Below are positions 8,269 to 16,675 of a DNA stretch of 64,000 nt, in pieces. The stretch's first letter is position 1, and each line of letters starts with the position of its first letter. The DNA is from Protula sp. h YS-2021 (lineage: Eukaryota; Annelida; Polychaeta; Sabellida; Serpulidae): contig OX457027.1 of assembly GCA_949752745.1 (NCBI GenBank), positions 17,378,603-17,442,602 on the forward strand. Direction: 5' to 3'. The notes under the pieces are model-generated. The model did not search any database. It was not told the DNA's origin and saw nothing but the letters and a program-made list of their open reading frames with translations. Position numbers and translations under genes: made by a program.

Positions 8269-11200
8269 ATGGCAACAGTCTACTGTCATGATTGTGATGT
8301 GACATTTCCATCTCTGGAAGTGTTCGTGACACATAGATGTAAACCAGCTAGGTTGAAACGTGCTCGTGAAGAGCTTGTTGAGCAGATTGAAGTCAAGAGA
8401 CGAAAGACCTTACAGGATGATGTTGAAAGACCTGATCCAGTCCTCTGCGGTGAATGTATTAAAATATTTCCATCTTTGGATGCATTTGAGACGCATGCAT
8501 GTGCTGAGATGGAAAATGTGTCTCATGAAGAACAAAGAAAGAAAGAGACAGGACAAGTAGGCAGAGGCAGAAGAGTGAGTCTTGGTGAAAACGCACAGGA
8601 AAGACGGTTTGAGCCTGAAGATGGATCGGATTTGCTACTCGAAATGCGACAACAAGAGAATAGAATCAAGAGACATTTGTTCGAAACGTTAAACCGTGGC
8701 ATGAAATGGTACATTGTGGTACATGCACGCTTCAAGAAAATGACACCAAATGTTGAAGGCGTGATGGTAGAACAGGTGGATAATGCCTTCATCAGTAGTC
8801 CAACGTATGCAGCATACAATCCAGCAGATATTGAGAAGGACTTGCCAGAAGCCTATAAAGAATTGTTTACCAGGTTTGATGAACATGAGCGACAAGGTTC
8901 TGGTTGGGTGTTGGATAACATATTATTCATTGAACTGCATACAGCTACGTCAGCGCCACTGGAAGCGAGCAGTTTTATCCCACTACCGAAGAAAGTAAAG
9001 AGTACAAAGGCTGTGTTAAACATTCAGAATAAAGACAACAAATGTTTCTTATGGTCTGTATTGGCTCACCTTCACCCTTCAACAAACAACCCACAGCGTG
9101 TGCATCAATACAAGCTATTTGAGAACGAATTGAAGGTGGAAGGCATGACATTTCCAACACCGATTACAGACATTCCAAAGTTTGAAAAGGAGAACGATGT
9201 ATCCATTAACGTGTTTGGATATGAACATGATGTCGTTGTTCCCATACAACTCAGTCAAAACACCAGTGCGAGAGAAATCAACTTGCTTTTGATTAGCAAT
9301 GACAAGACAAGGCATTATTGTCTCATCAAGAATTTCAGCAGACTGATGGCTTATCGATCAAACCATCAGCATGCAGCATTTTATTGTTTCAACTGTCTTC
9401 ACGGGTTTATGCGACAAGAGCTTTTAGATGAGCATCGTGAAGTGTGTGGCAAGCATGGAGCACAACATTTATCATTTCCCAAGGAACCCTTCATCAAGTT
9501 CAAGAATGTAGCCAAACAACAGCGAGCGCCGTTTGTCATTTATGCAGACTTTGAATGCTTCACGAAAAAGCATGAAGGAGACAAGTATCAACATCATCGT
9601 CCAAACAGCTTCGCCTATGTGGTTGTCAGCCAGTATGATACACGTGCACCAGTCGTGTATCGAGGAGATAATGCTGTGAAAGTCTTTTTAGACCATATGG
9701 TGAATGAACGTGATCGTATTGTGCATGGTTTACAACAGAAAAAGAAAATGGTGATGACTCATGAAGATGAAGAGCATTATAAGAACGCCACAGATTGTTA
9801 CATTTGTCATGAGCCTCTAGGAGCAGATCGTGTGAGAGATCATGACCATATCAATGGCAAATACCGCGGAGCTGCACATAGTCAATGCAATTTACAATTT
9901 CGATTTCGAAAGGATCAGCAGGATGTTGAAGATTCTTTCATCATTCCTGTCTTTTTCCACAATTTACGAGGCTACGACAGCCATTTGATCATGGAAGAAA
10001 TTGGAAAGTTCAAAAATGAGACGATTACAGTCATTCCCAACACCGTTGAGAAATATATTGCATTCACCATGAGCAATCTGAAATTTACAGACAGTTATCA
10101 GTTCATGAGTACTTCTCTACAGAAGCTGATATCCAACCTAGCAGCAGAAGGGAAAGACAACTTTTATCACATGATGTCACACATTCACGATAGTGACCAA
10201 CAAGATTTACTGTTGAGAAAGGGAGTGTACCCTTATGATTACGTGGATGAGCCATCCAAGTTTGCTGAAACACAACTGCCGTCCAAAGACAAGTTTTACA
10301 GTCTGCTCAGTGAAGAAGACATTAGCGATGAGGATTATGCGCATGCGCAGAAGGTGTGGGAGACATTCCACTGTACTACATTTGGCGAATACCATGACCT
10401 ATACCTGAAATCAGATGTGTTGCTGCTGGCTGACGTGTTTGAAAACTTTCGTCACGTATGTCTCAACACATATGAATTAGATCCTGCTCACTACTATACA
10501 GCACCAGGACTGTCCTGGGATGCTATGTTGAAAGCGACAAAGGTAAAATTGGAATTGATCAACGACATTGACATGTATCAAATGGTTGAACAAGGTCTAC
10601 GTGGAGGAATATCTGTCATCACACACAAGTATGCGAAAGCAAATAACCCCTACGTAGCAGATTACGATCCAACGAAACCCACCAACTACTTGACGTACCT
10701 GGATGCAAACAACTTGTATGGCTGGGCCATGTCACAAAGCATGCCGGAAAGTGGATTTATGTGGGTGAGCGAGCCAGAATCCATTGACTTTATGGATGTG
10801 GATGAAGATGACGAGATTGGATACATTTTAGAAGTGGATTTGGAATACCCATATTCAATCCATGATCGTCATAATCACTATCCAGTGGCTCCAGAACGGA
10901 AATGTGTGAAAGTGGGAGAATTGTCAAAACATAGTCAGAAGCTACGGAAAGATCTAAACATGAAAGGCAAACCTAGTGAAAAGCTCATTCCCAACCTGTG
11001 TGACAAGAAGAAATATGTGCTTCATTATAGAAATTTACAGCAATATGTCTCACTGGGATTGAAAGTCACGAAGGTGCATCGTGCCATCATGTTTGCACAG
11101 AGCAAATGGTTGGCAAAATACATCTCCTTGAACACGGAAAAGAGAAAGTTGGCCAAGAACCCGTTTGAGAAAGACTTCTTCAAACTGATGAACAACTCGG

Positions 11201-11943
11201 TGTTTGGCAAAACCATGGAAAATGTGAGAAAGCGCATCAATGTGGAACTTGTTCACCAGGAAAAGCGGTTCAAGAAACTTGTGGCCAAACCTTCCTTCCA
11301 CAAATTTAGAATTTTCAACGAAGATTTGACCGCGGTACATTTGCGCAAAGTGGATCTGCTTCTGGATAAACCCATTCAAGTTGGTTTCACCATTCTCGAC
11401 CTCAGCAAGGTGCTCATGTTCCACTTTCATTACAACTACATCATGACCAAGTATCCCGACGCCAAGCTGTTATTCAGCGACACCGACAGTCTATGTTATG
11501 ACATAGAAACGGACGATATATACAAAGACATGCAGGACGATGCCGACTTGTTCGACACAAGTGACTATCCCCCAGATCATTTCCTGCATTCCAACGTGAA
11601 CAAGAAAATGCTTGGGAAAATAAAAGATGAGACGGCGGGCATTCCCATTGAAGAGTTTGTTGGACTTCGGCCGAAAATGTATAGTATGATGTATGGTGGG
11701 AAAGAAAAACGTACGGCCAAAGGCATCACTCGCGCGTGTCAAAGACGGATGAAACATCAGCAGTATAGAGACAGTTTGTTCAACCAAACGCAAACGATGA
11801 CTACAGGACACATCATTCGAAGTCATGACCACCAGATCTTCTCGGAGAAGTTGAGGAAAGTGGCTCTCTCTCCTTTTGATGACAAGCGATATGTGATGAG
11901 TGATGGCTATTCCACTTTGGCGCATGGGCATTACAGTATATAA
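8269..11943 (+). CDS. polB: Protein-primed family B DNA polymerase with embedded endonuclease VII-like zinc module
   Basis: A 1224-residue replicative polymerase expected to copy the linear element from terminal-protein primers. Two C2H2-type fingers lie at the N-terminus (Cys6/Cys9 and Cys60/Cys63) and a third near residues 373-393. Proofreading motifs: Exo I YADFECF (about 425), Exo II HNLRGYDSHL (564), Exo III YLKSDVLLLAD (712). Polymerase motifs: A YLDANNLYGW (810), B KLMNNSVFGKT (972), C FSDTDSL (1069) and the KxY-type RPKMYS (1134). Between Exo I and Exo II sits CYICHEP...DHDHINGKYRGAAHSQCN (about 510-538), an endonuclease VII/HNH-like zinc pattern. The start is the ATG after the TATA box at 8201; the frame extends upstream only to a GTG. 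It is intact, unlike the copy at 49.7-53.3 kb. Confidence 0.95.
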   Translation: MATVYCHDCDVTFPSLEVFVTHRCKPARLKRAREELVEQIEVKRRKTLQDDVERPDPVLCGECIKIFPSLDAFETHACAEMENVSHEEQRKKETGQVGRGRRVSLGENAQERRFEPEDGSDLLLEMRQQENRIKRHLFETLNRGMKWYIVVHARFKKMTPNVEGVMVEQVDNAFISSPTYAAYNPADIEKDLPEAYKELFTRFDEHERQGSGWVLDNILFIELHTATSAPLEASSFIPLPKKVKSTKAVLNIQNKDNKCFLWSVLAHLHPSTNNPQRVHQYKLFENELKVEGMTFPTPITDIPKFEKENDVSINVFGYEHDVVVPIQLSQNTSAREINLLLISNDKTRHYCLIKNFSRLMAYRSNHQHAAFYCFNCLHGFMRQELLDEHREVCGKHGAQHLSFPKEPFIKFKNVAKQQRAPFVIYADFECFTKKHEGDKYQHHRPNSFAYVVVSQYDTRAPVVYRGDNAVKVFLDHMVNERDRIVHGLQQKKKMVMTHEDEEHYKNATDCYICHEPLGADRVRDHDHINGKYRGAAHSQCNLQFRFRKDQQDVEDSFIIPVFFHNLRGYDSHLIMEEIGKFKNETITVIPNTVEKYIAFTMSNLKFTDSYQFMSTSLQKLISNLAAEGKDNFYHMMSHIHDSDQQDLLLRKGVYPYDYVDEPSKFAETQLPSKDKFYSLLSEEDISDEDYAHAQKVWETFHCTTFGEYHDLYLKSDVLLLADVFENFRHVCLNTYELDPAHYYTAPGLSWDAMLKATKVKLELINDIDMYQMVEQGLRGGISVITHKYAKANNPYVADYDPTKPTNYLTYLDANNLYGWAMSQSMPESGFMWVSEPESIDFMDVDEDDEIGYILEVDLEYPYSIHDRHNHYPVAPERKCVKVGELSKHSQKLRKDLNMKGKPSEKLIPNLCDKKKYVLHYRNLQQYVSLGLKVTKVHRAIMFAQSKWLAKYISLNTEKRKLAKNPFEKDFFKLMNNSVFGKTMENVRKRINVELVHQEKRFKKLVAKPSFHKFRIFNEDLTAVHLRKVDLLLDKPIQVGFTILDLSKVLMFHFHYNYIMTKYPDAKLLFSDTDSLCYDIETDDIYKDMQDDADLFDTSDYPPDHFLHSNVNKKMLGKIKDETAGIPIEEFVGLRPKMYSMMYGGKEKRTAKGITRACQRRMKHQQYRDSLFNQTQTMTTGHIIRSHDHQIFSEKLRKVALSPFDDKRYVMSDGYSTLAHGHYSI

Positions 11944-11944
11944 G
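11937..11944 (+). promoter_or_regulatory. TATA box overlapping the polB stop codon
   Basis: TATATAAG spans the last codons and the TAA stop of polB (11941-11943) and lies 55 bases before the next ATG. Copy 2 has GTATAAAAAG at the same place (53314-53323), also overlapping the polB stop. Confidence 0.65.
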
Positions 11945-11998
11945 GGGGGGACACTTCAACTTTAGAGTCAGTTGAAGTGTGAACACTGAAGCGTCAAC

Positions 11999-12361
11999 AT
12001 GAATCGGAAAAGATCTGCAACAACGGATATGGATACTCTTGCTGATACAGTCAAAGACATGAATGTGAAAAATCCTGATACTACCATCAAGAAATTAAAA
12101 GTGGAGACGGCGACGGCGACGGCACCAACACCACAGTCGTGGGATGGAATGCTTTCTCTGGGCAATGGAAAGTATATCAAGATTATGAAACAAAGTAATG
12201 AAGGTGTGATAAACATTCGCAAATACCTCAGAGATGAGGGGACTGGAAAAAACCGTCCAACGAAAAAGGGTATCTTGCTGACAATACCTGAATGGAAAAT
12301 GCTGAAGAAGCAGGTGAAAGAAGTGGATAAAAGGCTTCGCAGACAAGACGACAAGTCATAA
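11999..12361 (+). CDS. PC4/Sub1-like ssDNA-binding protein
   Basis: 120 residues. The N-terminal 40 are charged and Thr-rich and include KRSATTDMDT and KKLKVET. From about residue 50 the sequence follows the PC4 (transcription coactivator p15) fold: LGNGKYIKIMK, VINIRKYLRDEGTG, PTKKGILLTIPEWKMLKKQV. That matches the family's GKY...(V/I)DIR(E/K)Y...KKGISLT...W..LK pattern. PC4 proteins bind single-stranded or melted DNA through this domain, so a role in replication or late transcription of the element is likely. It has its own TATA box at 11937. Copy 2 has the same gene with one premature stop, and the ancient Polinton at 34.1-34.7 kb retains a degenerate version. Confidence 0.85.
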   Translation: MNRKRSATTDMDTLADTVKDMNVKNPDTTIKKLKVETATATAPTPQSWDGMLSLGNGKYIKIMKQSNEGVINIRKYLRDEGTGKNRPTKKGILLTIPEWKMLKKQVKEVDKRLRRQDDKS

Positions 12362-12374
12362 CAAGGTAACAATC

Positions 12375-12749
12375 ATGAATGCACTCATGTTGGACGATGG
12401 TGTTTACCTTAAAGTTAATGAGAGGAATGAAGTGATGATGGGTTCTCGGAGAAGTTCTGCTTATCGGTTTAAACCTGAAGTGTGGAAAGACTTTAAAAAC
12501 ATACCGCTTGAACCTGGGTTTAAACGCAGACTTGAAAATAAACTGGAAGTGACGGTGGCTGAATATGATTCTAAGATACGTGTGACATTCTGTAGAAATC
12601 TTTTACAGGATTATCCAAAGGATTATAAGGGAGTTGTGCCAGATACACCCTATGCACAGTTGATCTTCTTTGATATCAAGAACTGGCACGCAGCCTTACG
12701 ATTCCTAGAAGCGATACAACATCCGCTGTTCAACATCATCCGAGTATAA
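12375..12749 (+). CDS. Small Polinton protein, possibly PC4-fold, gene 2 of cluster
   Basis: 124 residues starting MNALMLDDGVYLKVNERN, 13 bases after the PC4-like gene. It ends YAQLIFFDIKNWHAALRFLEAI, a strand followed by a W-containing helix like the C-terminal end of PC4 domains (LT...W..LK). A preceding LEVTVAEYDSKIRVTF resembles the paired strands of that fold. The relationship is an inference from pattern only. The copy at 53739-54113 is intact and about 90% identical, suggesting constraint or recent common origin. Function unknown. Confidence 0.75.
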   Translation: MNALMLDDGVYLKVNERNEVMMGSRRSSAYRFKPEVWKDFKNIPLEPGFKRRLENKLEVTVAEYDSKIRVTFCRNLLQDYPKDYKGVVPDTPYAQLIFFDIKNWHAALRFLEAIQHPLFNIIRV

Positions 12750-12754
12750 AATAC

Positions 12755-13105
12755 ATGGACGAGATGGAAGACTATGTGTTGGATTATGAACCCATAACAT
12801 ATGGATTCTCATACATGAGAAACTTATGTGATGATATTGTGCTACGACATTTTGGACAGTATCTCGTCCTATCGCTTGATGACCAATCCGTGTTGAAGGA
12901 TTATCTAGACAAGTTGAGAATACCCGACTTTCTCCTAGCAGTCTCAAATGAATTAGAAGTGCGTGTGACTGAGAACGGTCTAGACGTGTTTGTACAATTT
13001 CGCCAATATGACGAGCTTACAGAACACTACGACATCATCACCCTCAGCACAGTGGAATGGAACGCGCTGTTACAAGCATTGGATTGGAAAGAACCTAACG
13101 CTTGA
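12755..13105 (+). CDS. Small Polinton protein, possibly PC4-fold, gene 3 of cluster
   Basis: 116 residues, five bases after gene 2. An acidic N-terminus (MDEMEDYVLDYEP) is followed by LAVSNELEVRVTENGLDVFV and ends ITLSTVEWNALLQALDW, again the strand-plus-W-helix ending seen in PC4 domains. The counterpart at 54118-54462 is intact. The frame conserved immediately downstream is +1 relative to this gene and shares the GCT-TGA stop context in both copies, so read-on by +1 frameshift is possible though unproven. Confidence 0.75.
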   Translation: MDEMEDYVLDYEPITYGFSYMRNLCDDIVLRHFGQYLVLSLDDQSVLKDYLDKLRIPDFLLAVSNELEVRVTENGLDVFVQFRQYDELTEHYDIITLSTVEWNALLQALDWKEPNA

Positions 13106-14174
13106 ATTCAAAGAGTATGGAATACAACTCAAGCGGGGTACCAAATCCATTGAGCTGCCACAACCTATGCGTGTGATGGACATTGACTTAGAAGAAGGAT
13201 ATGAACTGAAACTGTCTGAACATGTTACCGGGAGTTTCCGAAAAGAAGCTCCCCCCATATAAAAGCCCCGGGGCTCTTATTAGGAAACTGTTTCCCAATA
13301 GAAGCCCCGGGGCTTCTATTTGGAGTTAAAATAAAGACCTGAAAAAATCGTTTCCTAATAAAAGGCCCCCTCCTTTCCTGCAAGTCTTTTTAAAACTCGT
13401 GTTTACTCACAATGCAGACACGGTGCACTTAATCCTTTGATATGAGGCACCCCTAGACATGTTCTGCACCGTTGCTTAATCCTGTGCATTGCACAAGGCG
13501 AACACACACGCCCCCTCCCCACTGCCACCTTTACTCCGGAGTATTACTGGAAACCGGCTGAGTACTGAAACGGGCGGCGTGATGTTGCCCCTCCTTCCCT
13601 GCAAGTCTTTTTAGAACTTGTGTTTACTAGCAATGCAGACACTCTGCACTTAATCCTTTGATGTGAGGCAAACCCCTAGACACGTTCTGCGTCGTTGCTT
13701 AATCCTGTGCTTCGCACAAGGCAGCCCCCCCCCCCAATTTTACCACACCTTTTTTAGTTACTGTTGTTTTTGTGTGTTTTATTTTTTGTGCCGATATCCT
13801 CAGCATGTAGCGCTTTAATAAGAGATTGATGGTAAATTTTCTTTTTTTCAATAAAAACTTATCGACAACACCCCCCCCCCCCACTATCTAAAAAAAATAG
13901 AAGCCCCGGGGCTGTAATTAGGAAACTGTTTCCTGATAGAAGCCCCGGGGCTTCTATTTGGTTTCTAAATGAGCGCCTGAAATTGGCCAGTTTCCAAATA
14001 GAAGCCCTGGGCTTTTTTTCGGAAACCCCCGGTACTGTGAAAGTGATAAAGTTTGGTGATGTGTGTTATGTGAGCTTTCATAGCATTTACAAACATGGAT
14101 GTAATGTCTATGATACCTATATCAATTTAGATTCTAATGAATGGCATGCATTGATGAATGTATTGAAAAAATGA
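13106..14174 (+). pseudogene. Fourth small gene of the cluster, split by a MITE
   Basis: The frame FKEYGIQLKRGTKSIE...EEGYELKLSEH (ATG at 13167) should run on into VKVIKFGDVCYVSFHSI...INLDSNEWHALMNVLKK, which resumes at 14035 and stops at 14174. Copy 2 has the two halves joined (54463-54670), so the intervening 13228-14032 is a later insertion that introduces a stop at about 13261. The ending INLDSNEWHALMNVLKK again resembles the PC4 C-terminal helix. In copy 2 this gene is cut short by a TAA at 54668. Conservation of the frame upstream of the ATG suggests the true start or a frameshift lies in gene 3. Confidence 0.65.
13228..14032. mobile_element. MITE-like non-autonomous element with TA duplication
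   Basis: 805 bp bounded by TA (13226-13227 and 14033-14034). The terminal inverted repeats CCGGGAGTTTCCGAAAAG and CCGGGGGTTTCCGAAAAA are nearly perfect. Removing it with one TA restores exact alignment with copy 2. Internally it has repeated AGCCCCGGGGCT palindromes (about 13266, 13301, 13901, 13941) and a tandem duplication of about 130 bp (13372-13500 and 13590-13722). There is no coding capacity. A TA target fits a Tc1/mariner-like or related transposase acting in trans. Confidence 0.88.
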
Positions 14175-14405
14175 ATGTGTTTGTAAATAAAAAGTTTGTA
14201 AATAGTGTAAATAAAAGTTTGTAGTTAAGAGTTTGTAGTTAAGAGTTTGTAAATAGTGTAAATAGACTTTGTAAATAAAAGTTTGTAAATAGTGTAAATA
14301 AAAGTTTGTAGTTAAGAATTTGTAAATAGTGTAAATAGACTTTGTAAACTTTGTAAATAGTGTTTGTAAACTTTGTAAATAGTGTTTGTAAACTTTGTAA
14401 ATAGA
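14175..14405 (+). repeat. AT-rich minisatellite (GTTTGTAAATAGTGTAAATA)n
   Basis: Imperfect tandem units of TTTGTAAATAGTGTAAATAAAA mixed with TTTGTAGTTAAGA directly after the fourth small gene. It is related in unit sequence to the minisatellite at 7223-7722. Confidence 0.9.
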
Positions 14406-14409
14406 ACAC

Positions 14410-14447
14410 AATAAACAAGACTGTTTGAAAACTTGGTTTGTTTTATT
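14410..14447. terminator. Back-to-back polyadenylation signals
   Basis: AATAAA at 14410-14415 on the plus strand serves the left gene block, and AATAAA on the minus strand (14442-14447) serves the morphogenesis block. Copy 2 keeps the plus-strand AATAAA at 54778-54783. A (CAA)n tract follows to about 14520. Confidence 0.7.
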
Positions 14448-14521
14448 TAACAACAACAACAACTTAACTAATATAACAACAACAACTTAACTACAACTTA
14501 ACTAATATAACAACAACAACA

Positions 14522-14959
14522 TTAATAAAACAATGGTTTATAATGTCTATATACAAAATCCTTTACAATAAAATCGCCATCCTTTCTTTTTAATATATTC
14601 ACAATATCAAACATACTCTGACCTCGAGCTCTATGCAATATATAATATACACAATAAAAACCACATGACGATGATATTGGCGTTTGTAATGAGATAGAAT
14701 TATACATATAGTCATTTCTTAAAAATATGTTTAAACGATCATCGAGAGGGAACAGTCCATAAGAGTCAAAATATTCTGCAGGGTCTTTATCATAATACAC
14801 TACCACCCAATGTTCTCCTGGTTCATCTTGATCATCTGTGTTGATGACATAGGCACCGCGTTGTAAAGACGGTAACTGGTCCATGGCAAACACGCCTTGA
14901 AACAAGTCTTTGGTCATGACATAACGACTCAATATGGCATCAATCTGCTTCGTGTTCAT
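14522..14959 (-). CDS. Adenain-like cysteine protease (maturation protease)
   Basis: 145 residues, presumably cleaving capsid or core precursors during virion assembly. The catalytic set of adenovirus/Ulp1-type proteases is visible in order: His50 in GEHWVVV, Asp65 in EYFDSYG, Gln92 and Cys99 in LQTPISSSCGFYC. It is somewhat shorter than adenain (about 200). Its ATG overlaps the stop of the major capsid gene (ATGA), so it is the last gene of the minus-strand cluster. The copy at 54882-55340 is frameshifted and has Ile in place of the catalytic His. Confidence 0.93.
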   Translation of the reverse strand: MNTKQIDAILSRYVMTKDLFQGVFAMDQLPSLQRGAYVINTDDQDEPGEHWVVVYYDKDPAEYFDSYGLFPLDDRLNIFLRNDYMYNSISLQTPISSSCGFYCVYYILHRARGQSMFDIVNILKRKDGDFIVKDFVYRHYKPLFY

Positions 14960-16329
14960 AACTGGTAGTCGAATTGGATGCTGCGATTTGCACTGATCTC
15001 AATAATGTTGTCAAATTCAGCATAGACAATGACATTGATTGTAGGTTGCAAAGCCGTAGCAAAGTTCATTTCTAGCCGCAAATTCCCATGCTTGATCAGG
15101 GGGAAATGATCATCACCATCATAATCCGGTGTTAAGTCAAACGAAAATAAAGCATAACCTCTAGGCCAATCTTCCCGTTTTATAATGGAACTTTTCTCAC
15201 CATTCAATCGATCAAACGATTTGTAAAGCGTTTCAAAAGCGTTCAGGTATTTGTTCTGTGTAATGTCAAGCTTGAGAGGTTTGGATAGAACTGGTTCACC
15301 ATCCGTGTACAGTTGCATATAGTCCAGATCAAAATGTTTGAAATCATATGGATTCCTCAATACTGATCCACCAAAAGCTTCATTATGAACCAGACCAATG
15401 ACAATACGATTTGGTAATTGACCCAAAAAGATGTTATCTTTCACAAAAGACTGAAATCCTGCTGGAATAGCTAAGACTTTACATTCTTTTCTAGTGATGA
15501 TGATCTTGGCAGGACTTTTCATCAATGCATCTGTATGTCCTAACTGAATACCTGGACTCACCCTCACTTTGCGAATGGTTAAAAATGCCTCTTTCACTTC
15601 TACCTTATAGGTATTATCTGCAGCCATCAATACATAGTCATCTTTTTGTCTATGAAAACGCAATTTCAAACTGATGCCATTCGGAAGATAACGATCCTGC
15701 TCAAACAAATCTATCCTTAAACCACCTGCGAGCATAACATCACGGCTAAGACGAGTATGTAAATAACGATGATGTAAGCCATTGTTGCCTTGCTCAGCCA
15801 AGTCACCACCGTCGGCATTGACATGAAACCCGGATACATATTGTTCATGATTAGGTCTTTTCACCTCATGGCTATTCATTGACCCAGCAGTATCCTTGTA
15901 CATGAGACGCATAGAGCGCTCAGAATGTAGACTTTCTTCCGAATCATGGATGAGATGAGAGATAATGCTGGTATAACCATGAGTATTGTTGCTATGCGAA
16001 ACCAAACGATTATTCAGAAACAATTCAATATTAGACCATAACCCATTAAACACATCATTGATGCAAGAGACATTATCATCTGCGCCACACTCTGTTCCAT
16101 CAGCCTTTAGAATGCGACATACAATATGAAGTTTGCTGTTCTTTAAATCTAGATATTCTTCTGTACTCGCAGGAATGTAGAATTCTATTGGAGCGCCTTC
16201 TCTAATGCTTGTAAGTGATTGATAGTCAACATTATAACTTTTCTCTACAGCAGTTTGCGTTGGTGGTACGTGAAACCATTCCAATGGAGAAAGACTACAT
16301 TCACACGAATGATTATGAATGAGAGACAT
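14956..16329 (-). CDS. Major capsid protein (double jelly-roll)
   Basis: 457 residues. The N-terminal half has the conserved Polinton capsid string: GAPIEFYIPASTEEYLDLKN, then NDVFNGLWSNIELFLNNRLVSHSNNTHGY (about residues 100-128) and RLMYKDTAGSMN. The C-terminal half includes RIVIGLVHNEAFGGS and YDFKHFDLDYMQLYTDG. These patterns are known from Polinton and adintovirus capsid proteins, which fold as double jelly-rolls and form trimeric hexons. It overlaps the protease by four bases and follows the core-protein gene by four bases. It is intact here; copy 2 is broken in at least three places. Confidence 0.9.
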   Translation of the reverse strand: MSLIHNHSCECSLSPLEWFHVPPTQTAVEKSYNVDYQSLTSIREGAPIEFYIPASTEEYLDLKNSKLHIVCRILKADGTECGADDNVSCINDVFNGLWSNIELFLNNRLVSHSNNTHGYTSIISHLIHDSEESLHSERSMRLMYKDTAGSMNSHEVKRPNHEQYVSGFHVNADGGDLAEQGNNGLHHRYLHTRLSRDVMLAGGLRIDLFEQDRYLPNGISLKLRFHRQKDDYVLMAADNTYKVEVKEAFLTIRKVRVSPGIQLGHTDALMKSPAKIIITRKECKVLAIPAGFQSFVKDNIFLGQLPNRIVIGLVHNEAFGGSVLRNPYDFKHFDLDYMQLYTDGEPVLSKPLKLDITQNKYLNAFETLYKSFDRLNGEKSSIIKREDWPRGYALFSFDLTPDYDGDDHFPLIKHGNLRLEMNFATALQPTINVIVYAEFDNIIEISANRSIQFDYQL

Positions 16330-16333
16330 GATT

Positions 16334-16675
16334 TCAAAAGATATCTTTGCGATATTTTGATGTTATCCGTCTGGCTGTTTTTCGTCTTCTGGCACGTTTC
16401 GTCGGTTGCACACGCTTTTGTTCTCCAAACACACGTTCTGCTACTCGGCCCGTCACATCTTTCGCGACATTCTTTGCAGCCTTCTTAAGATGTGGCGCAA
16501 CGATCTTAGCCCCAGCCTTAAGTAATGGAATAGCTTTGCGAGCCAATGATCCCAGTATTGAACCAATACCATCGCCATATTGGATTCGCGCTCCTTTGAA
16601 TCCTGGTAATTCCCCGCCCACTTGACGAAGAAAATGGTTGCGATATGCAGACGGATCGTGTGTATAAGCTTTCAT
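16334..16675 (-). CDS. Basic virion core protein with membrane-active-type helix
   Basis: 113 residues. After a GGELPGFKGARIQYGDG segment with a double glycine (residues about 20-21) comes an Ala/Lys/Ile-rich amphipathic stretch SILGSLARKAIPLLKAGAKI, and then a very basic tail (TKRARRRKTARRI). The layout resembles adenovirus pX/pVI-type core or membrane-lytic proteins described in Polintons and adintoviruses. The exact role is inferred. Its ATG overlaps the stop of the penton gene. The copy at 56679-57029 is intact. Confidence 0.8.
   Translation of the reverse strand: MKAYTHDPSAYRNHFLRQVGGELPGFKGARIQYGDGIGSILGSLARKAIPLLKAGAKIVAPHLKKAAKNVAKDVTGRVAERVFGEQKRVQPTKRARRRKTARRITSKYRKDIF

Noticed and set aside
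14175..14405. Possible CRISPR-like regular repeats
   Set aside because: The units are contiguous and imperfect with no unique spacers. It is a minisatellite in a eukaryotic element.
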